Below, piece by piece: positions 6,396-10,040 of a stretch of 10,040 nucleotides of DNA. A program made the position numbers and the translations under genes. Numbering within the stretch: the stretch's first letter is position 1; every line of letters begins with the position of its first letter. Source of the stretch: an uncultured Phascolarctobacterium sp. (lineage in GTDB: Bacteria; Bacillota; Negativicutes; Acidaminococcales; Acidaminococcaceae); assembly GCA_900552855.1 (NCBI GenBank), contig USBG01000055.1, positions 1-10,040 of the forward strand, in the 5' to 3' direction. The notes below the pieces were generated by a model. The model was not told the origin of the DNA and did not search any database. It saw nothing but the letters and a program-made list of their open reading frames with translations.

Positions 6396-7163
6396 ATGAG
6401 TGAAAATAATGCAGTTATTAGTGTTCGCCAGCTAAAGATAGCTTTTGGACCTAAGGTTGTTTTAAGTAGTGTTGATTTTGATGTGTTTAAGGGTGAAACA
6501 CTGGCTATTATAGGTCCCTCTGGTTCTGGCAAGAGTACCATCATGAAGGTTCTGACGGGTCTTTTACCACCAACAGCTGGTAGTGTATTAATAGATGGTC
6601 AGGAGACAAGCTCCTTTACCGAGGAGCAGTGGGATGAGCTGCGCAAGGAAATGGGCGTGGTTTTTCAGTATTCTGCTTTATTTGATTTTCTTGATGTTGG
6701 TGAAAATGTAGCCTTTGGCTTAAGACGTTATTTTAAGCTAACAGAAGAGGAAATTGTAGCTAAGGTGGCAAGTCTTTTGGATATGGTTGGCATGCCAGGA
6801 ACCGAGCGTATGATGCCTTCGGAGCTTTCTGGTGGTATGAAAAAACGTGTAGGCTTGGCGCGTGCCTTGGCTATGCAGCCTAAATTTATTTTTTACGATG
6901 AGCCAACCTCGGGTCTTGACCCAGTTATGACCATGACTATTAGTCGTTTGATTCGTAAAACCCAGGAGCTGGGAATTACATCTATTTTGATTACTCACGA
7001 TATGGAATCTGCCTTTTATGCAGCAGACCGTATCGCTATGCTATACAAGGGAAGGATTGTGCAGGCTGGCACAGTTGCAGAAATTAAGGAGAGCAGCAAT
7101 CCTGTGGTAAGTGCTTTTATTAGTGGACAGGAGCTGAAAGAGGAGGATGCAATAGATGAGTAG
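6396..7163 (+). CDS. mlaF: ABC transporter ATP-binding protein MlaF
   Basis: A 255-residue cytoplasmic ATPase that powers MlaE. All nucleotide-binding elements are present: Walker A GPSGSGKST (40-48), Q-loop in VVFQYSALF, the ABC signature LSGGM (144-148), Walker B FIFYDEP (164-170) and the switch His201 in ITHDM. The LSGGMKKRVGLARA form is typical of the MlaF/Mkl branch. AAGGAG (6382-6387) overlaps the mlaE stop, and the gene's last 8 bases overlap the start of mlaD, so expression of the three proteins is tightly coupled. No MlaB (STAS) gene lies in the cluster, although MlaF of Proteobacteria works with one. Confidence 0.96.
   Translation: MSENNAVISVRQLKIAFGPKVVLSSVDFDVFKGETLAIIGPSGSGKSTIMKVLTGLLPPTAGSVLIDGQETSSFTEEQWDELRKEMGVVFQYSALFDFLDVGENVAFGLRRYFKLTEEEIVAKVASLLDMVGMPGTERMMPSELSGGMKKRVGLARALAMQPKFIFYDEPTSGLDPVMTMTISRLIRKTQELGITSILITHDMESAFYAADRIAMLYKGRIVQAGTVAEIKESSNPVVSAFISGQELKEEDAIDE
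7141..7146 (+). promoter_or_regulatory. Ribosome binding site of mlaD inside mlaF
   Basis: AGGAGG within the last codons of mlaF, 9 bases before the mlaD ATG. It supports the start at 7156 and the 8-base overlap. Confidence 0.75.
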
Positions 7164-8424
7164 CAGTGAGGTTAAGGTAGGTGCATTTGCTTTAGGCAGC
7201 GCTGCTGTTCTGGCAGGCATCATAACCTTTATGGGAGCTTTTTCCTTTGGTAAAAGTGGCTATCAGTTAAATATTAATTATCCTAGCGTTAATGGGCTGA
7301 TGCAGGGACATGTAGTACGTTATGCAGGTGTACAGGTTGGTACTGTTAAAGAGATAAAAGTAGAAAAGGATAAGGTTGCCGTAGTTGTAGAGATTAACGA
7401 TGATATCAAGATTCCTCAGGGTGCTGCCTTTTCTATAGGTGCTGATGGTATCATGGGCGAAAAATTTGTTAATGTTACACCGCCACATCAATTTGGTAAT
7501 GGCTATATTGCTGAAGGTGCAACAATTAATGGCGCTTCAGGTGGCGGTATGGATGAATTTTTTGCCAATTCCGGTGATCTTCTTAAGCGTTTAGAAAATA
7601 TTGCTGTAGCCTTTGAAAATATCTTTGGCGACAAAGAGGTTCAATCTGCTATGCGCAGCGGCTTTAAAAGCATGGGCGGCGTTATGGATAATATGAATAC
7701 CTTTACCAAGGTTATGGCTGGTGGGGGTGGAGAAAAACAGCAGAAGCTTAGCACTTGTATAAAAAATATGAACGAGCTGAGTCGTCGTATGAATAATACG
7801 GTTCATCATTTGGAAAGCATTATGGCAAATGTTGATAATAATGGTCAAACTGGTCGTAATGTGGCCGCTATGGCGCAAAATATGGCTGAAACAAGTCAGC
7901 GTATAGAAAATATTGTAGCGGCATTAGAAACAGTAGCTCAGGATCCAGAGACTACCAAGTCCATTAAAGAAACACTTCATAATGTGCGTGATACAAGTGC
8001 TAGTGCTAAGAAAATTTTAGGAGCCGTTTCAGATGCCGAGTTTTCTGCTGATGTTGGCAGTAGTATGAAGGGCAGCGATTGGCGCTCCAATTTAGGCGTA
8101 ACTCTAAAGCCAACTGAAAGTGACTACATATATATGGGTGGCTATGATATTGGCGAAAAAAATCGCTTCGATTTTATTGCTGGTAAAAGCTTTGGCGCTG
8201 CAGGAGTTAGTGCTGGCTCTATGCAGGGAGATTTTGGTGTAGGTTTAGACTTGAACTTTGGCCCTAGCTTTAAGGTTTACTCTCAGGTGTATGATTTTGA
8301 CGATACTAAGGTGAGGGTAGGCGGAGAGCTGAAGCTTAAGGATAGCTTGTCCCTGTATGGTGAAACCATGGATGTAAAAGGCGATAAAACCGATACCTAT
8401 GTTGGCGTGCGTTCACGCTTCTAA
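7156..8424 (+). CDS. mlaD: MlaD-type MCE protein with C-terminal outer-membrane beta-barrel-like segment
   Basis: A 422-residue MCE protein, more than twice the length of E. coli MlaD (183). Residues 9-29 form an N-terminal membrane anchor; 36 to about 122 are the MCE domain, with the diagnostic VRYAGVQVGTVKEI at 54-67 and GIMGEKFVNV. Residues about 133-300 are predicted long helices rich in Asn, Met and Glu, suited to a periplasm-spanning tube in an MCE hexamer. Residues about 309-422 consist of about eight alternating hydrophobic/polar strands rich in Gly and Tyr and end in RSRF, a C-terminal Phe like that used by the BAM machinery. The protein could thus link inner and outer membranes. From memory, Veillonella parvula MlaD was described with this plan and no MlaA/B/C; the cluster here also lacks these. 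mlaD overlaps mlaF by 8 bases. Confidence 0.93.
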   Translation: MSSSEVKVGAFALGSAAVLAGIITFMGAFSFGKSGYQLNINYPSVNGLMQGHVVRYAGVQVGTVKEIKVEKDKVAVVVEINDDIKIPQGAAFSIGADGIMGEKFVNVTPPHQFGNGYIAEGATINGASGGGMDEFFANSGDLLKRLENIAVAFENIFGDKEVQSAMRSGFKSMGGVMDNMNTFTKVMAGGGGEKQQKLSTCIKNMNELSRRMNNTVHHLESIMANVDNNGQTGRNVAAMAQNMAETSQRIENIVAALETVAQDPETTKSIKETLHNVRDTSASAKKILGAVSDAEFSADVGSSMKGSDWRSNLGVTLKPTESDYIYMGGYDIGEKNRFDFIAGKSFGAAGVSAGSMQGDFGVGLDLNFGPSFKVYSQVYDFDDTKVRVGGELKLKDSLSLYGETMDVKGDKTDTYVGVRSRF

Positions 8425-8435
8425 ATAAATTTTAT

Positions 8436-8464
8436 TTGACTTTTTTGAAGAAAATAAATATAAT
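8436..8464 (+). promoter_or_regulatory. Promoter of the tolC-family gene
   Basis: TTGACT (8436-8441), a 17-base spacer and a perfect TATAAT (8459-8464). It gives the channel gene a start independent of mlaEFD; the predicted start site (about 8471) lies at the edge of the palindrome 8474-8489. A second pair, TTGAAG 8445-8450 and TATACT 8470-8475, has a 19-base spacer and is weaker. Confidence 0.75.
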
Positions 8465-8473
8465 TCTGTTATA

Positions 8474-8489
8474 CTGACTGACCAGTCAG
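8474..8489. promoter_or_regulatory. TetR-family-type operator palindrome in the tolC leader
   Basis: CTGACTG-AC-CAGTCAG: two perfect 7-base arms around a 2-base centre, placed 10 bases after the -10 element and 20 bases before the start codon. The core GACTGACCAGTC-like pattern is familiar from operators of TetR-family regulators of efflux genes. Bound repressor would block initiation. No regulator gene is in the window. Confidence 0.6.
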
Positions 8490-8497
8490 ATGTGAAT

Positions 8498-8502
8498 GGA
8501 GG
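8498..8502 (+). promoter_or_regulatory. Ribosome binding site deciding the tolC start
   Basis: GGAGG seven bases before ATG 8510. An in-frame GTG at 8492 would place this site inside the coding region and has no ribosome binding site of its own, so 8510 is the start. Confidence 0.8.
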
Positions 8503-8509
8503 TTTAAAA

Positions 8510-9979
8510 ATGTCAAGAAATAAATTAAGCAGACGTCTTTTAATGCTGTCTGCAGCTCTGACTTTGGCAATGAGCCAGACTGCTTTTGCCGGTGAAACTG
8601 TGGAGCTGAATTTGCAGGAAGCAATGGAGCGTGCCTTTAATACAAATCCGGCTATTAGCATTGCTGGCTATAATGTACAATCTGCTAAAGCTGGCTTAGA
8701 TGCCGCTCGCAGCAGTCATTTGCTGAGTATTACCGCAAATCATCAAAGTCAACGTGGTGGTGCAGATGAAGAACGCGTATCTAGGCAAATGGTGATTAAT
8801 CCTACAACACAAAAGGTGGAGTTTGTAAATATTCCTGTTGGTAAGCAAATCGGTAATTCTCATTCTAATAGTGTAACCGCAACTTTACCTATTTATACCG
8901 GTGGCAAGATTCGTGGTACTGTACGTCAGGCTAAGGCTAACTACATGGCTGTTGTAGAGGGTAAGCAAAAGGCCTACAACGATATGCGTGCAACTGTTAC
9001 TACTGGCTATTGCGATTTACTGCAGGCTGGCAATATGCAGCAGCTGGGCCGTGAGTCCGTACAGCGTCTTGAGGACCATCTAAAGAACGTTAAGGCTCAA
9101 TACGATGTAGGCGTAGTTGCTAAGGCCGACGTGCTGCGTAGCCAGGTAGAGCTGTCCAATGCTCAGCAAAGCCTGATTCAGGCAGAAAACGCTTATCAGG
9201 TGGCTGAAGCTAATTTAAACCGCATTGTTGGTTTGCCCATGGACACTACACTGAAGCTGGATAATATTTTGACCTATAGCGAATATACAGAAGATATGGC
9301 TTATTGCCTGGATTATGCTTCTAAATATCGTCCTGAGCTGGAGCAGGCTCGTCAGGGCGTAGAGGCTGCTACGGGTGCTTTAATGGTCGCTCGTAGTGGT
9401 CATATGCCGCAAATTGGTGCTAGCGCTACTCAAAGTTGGAGCGATAGTGAATGGCCTGGTGATGAAAACGGCGAATGGGGCGTTGGTGTAAGCGTAAGCC
9501 TGAATGTTTTTGACTCTGGTGTAACCTGGAGCAAGATTAATGGCGCTAAAGCTGATTTAGCAGCTGCAGAGGAAACCTATCGTGATACTGTTACTGCAGT
9601 TGATTTGGATGTCCGCAACAGCTATTTGAGTATGCGTGAGGCGGAAAAACGCATTCAGACTACTCAGACTGCGGTTTCTTTAGCAGAGGAGGATTATCGT
9701 ATTGCCCAAGTACGTTATATGGCCGGTGTAGGTACTAATACTGATGTATTGGATGCACAGGTTGCATTGACTCAGGCTAAGACCAACTATCTGCAGGCAA
9801 TGTATGATTACAACACCTCTAAGATTGAGCTGGAAAATGCTATTGGCGTACCTATGGTATTCCCTACCAAGGTTACTGTAGAGCCTCAAAAGGAAGCTTT
9901 GGCAAAGGCTGAGCAAGAGGTTAATAAAACAACTGAAGAAGCAGCTAATGAAAAACCTGCTGAGGAAGCTGCAAAGTAA
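8510..9979 (+). CDS. tolC: TolC family outer-membrane efflux protein
   Basis: A 489-residue outer-membrane channel of the TolC/OEP family, which forms a trimer spanning the outer membrane and periplasm for type I secretion or efflux pumps. Residues 1-27 are a signal peptide (cleavage AFA|GE). Two OEP repeats follow; the matching elements are a coiled-coil segment with YDVGVVAKADVLRSQVELS in the first half and YMAGVGTNTDVLDAQVALT in the second, showing the internal duplication of the family. Beta-strand regions appear around SVTATLPIYTGG and GVSVSLNVFDSG. A charged Ala/Glu/Lys-rich tail (about 455-489) follows the OEP core and is probably disordered in the periplasm. The gene has its own promoter and TetR-type palindrome and no adjacent adaptor or pump, so its partner transporter is unknown. 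A link to MlaEFD is suggested only by position. Confidence 0.93.
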   Translation: MSRNKLSRRLLMLSAALTLAMSQTAFAGETVELNLQEAMERAFNTNPAISIAGYNVQSAKAGLDAARSSHLLSITANHQSQRGGADEERVSRQMVINPTTQKVEFVNIPVGKQIGNSHSNSVTATLPIYTGGKIRGTVRQAKANYMAVVEGKQKAYNDMRATVTTGYCDLLQAGNMQQLGRESVQRLEDHLKNVKAQYDVGVVAKADVLRSQVELSNAQQSLIQAENAYQVAEANLNRIVGLPMDTTLKLDNILTYSEYTEDMAYCLDYASKYRPELEQARQGVEAATGALMVARSGHMPQIGASATQSWSDSEWPGDENGEWGVGVSVSLNVFDSGVTWSKINGAKADLAAAEETYRDTVTAVDLDVRNSYLSMREAEKRIQTTQTAVSLAEEDYRIAQVRYMAGVGTNTDVLDAQVALTQAKTNYLQAMYDYNTSKIELENAIGVPMVFPTKVTVEPQKEALAKAEQEVNKTTEEAANEKPAEEAAK

Positions 9980-10007
9980 TTAAAGAAGGCTCTGTCACAA
10001 CAAATGG

Positions 10008-10035
10008 TTGATTTTGACGAGAAATAGCGTATAAT
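10008..10035 (+). promoter_or_regulatory. Candidate promoter for the next gene downstream
   Basis: TTGATT (10008-10013), a 16-base spacer and a perfect TATAAT (10030-10035) at the window edge. A closer TTGACG (10014-10019) is only 10 bases from the -10 and cannot pair with it. No terminator is visible in the 28 bases between tolC and this site. Confidence 0.5.
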
Positions 10036-10040
10036 AATAG

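Noticed and set aside
8425..8440. AT-only inverted repeat after mlaD (AAATAA/TTATTT) as a terminator
   Set aside because: The stem has no GC pairs and the region overlaps the -35 of the tolC promoter; an effective terminator is unlikely.
1..10040. CRISPR arrays, insertion sequences, tRNA or rRNA genes, prophage or defence genes
   Set aside because: No regularly spaced repeats, transposase motifs, terminal repeats or RNA-gene signatures were seen; all space is filled by housekeeping envelope genes.

Overview
This window is an ordinary-composition, moderately AT-rich chromosomal segment in which every gene lies on the + strand. The gene set points to a diderm (outer-membrane-bearing) Firmicute of the class Negativicutes. 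It pairs Firmicute-style neighbours (a murA followed by an mbl/mreB gene, and a SpoIVB-type S55 peptidase homologue) with outer-membrane machinery (MlaE-MlaF-MlaD and a TolC-type channel). The genus is a guess only: an Acidaminococcaceae member such as Phascolarctobacterium would fit.

Layout. 1-800: 3' two thirds of murA (peptidoglycan precursor synthesis). 832-1857: an MreB/Mbl actin-like protein, closed by a strong intrinsic terminator (1871-1899). 1922-3301: an exported protein with an AMIN-like N-terminal domain and a phosphodiester glycosidase (NAGPA-type) domain. 3302-3499: an intergenic stretch with a near-consensus promoter and a possible gene remnant. 3500-3802: a 100-residue exported protein made of two halves resembling a biotinyl/lipoyl fold, but without the modifiable lysine, followed by its own terminator. 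3859-5517: an exported SpoIVB-like S55 protein whose catalytic motifs occur in the opposite order to SpoIVB. 5613-8424: a compact mlaE-mlaF-mlaD operon whose MlaD carries a long helical region and a C-terminal beta-rich segment ending in Phe. 8510-9979: a TolC-family outer-membrane channel with its own promoter and a TetR-type palindromic operator. The window ends in a candidate promoter for the next gene.

How the genes fit together. The first half serves cell-wall synthesis and shape (MurA makes the UDP-MurNAc precursor, MreB/Mbl positions elongation) plus exported envelope proteins. The second half serves the outer membrane: MlaE/F is the inner-membrane ABC engine, MlaD is probably a trans-envelope lipid conduit that reaches the outer membrane through its own barrel segment, and TolC is the export channel. 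No MlaA, MlaB or MlaC is encoded in this cluster, which agrees with the reduced Mla system described for Veillonella.

The most interesting items are the permuted S55 protein, the barrel-bearing MlaD, the two palindromic putative operators (before mlaE and before tolC), and the small self-contained transcription unit for the lipoyl-like exported protein.
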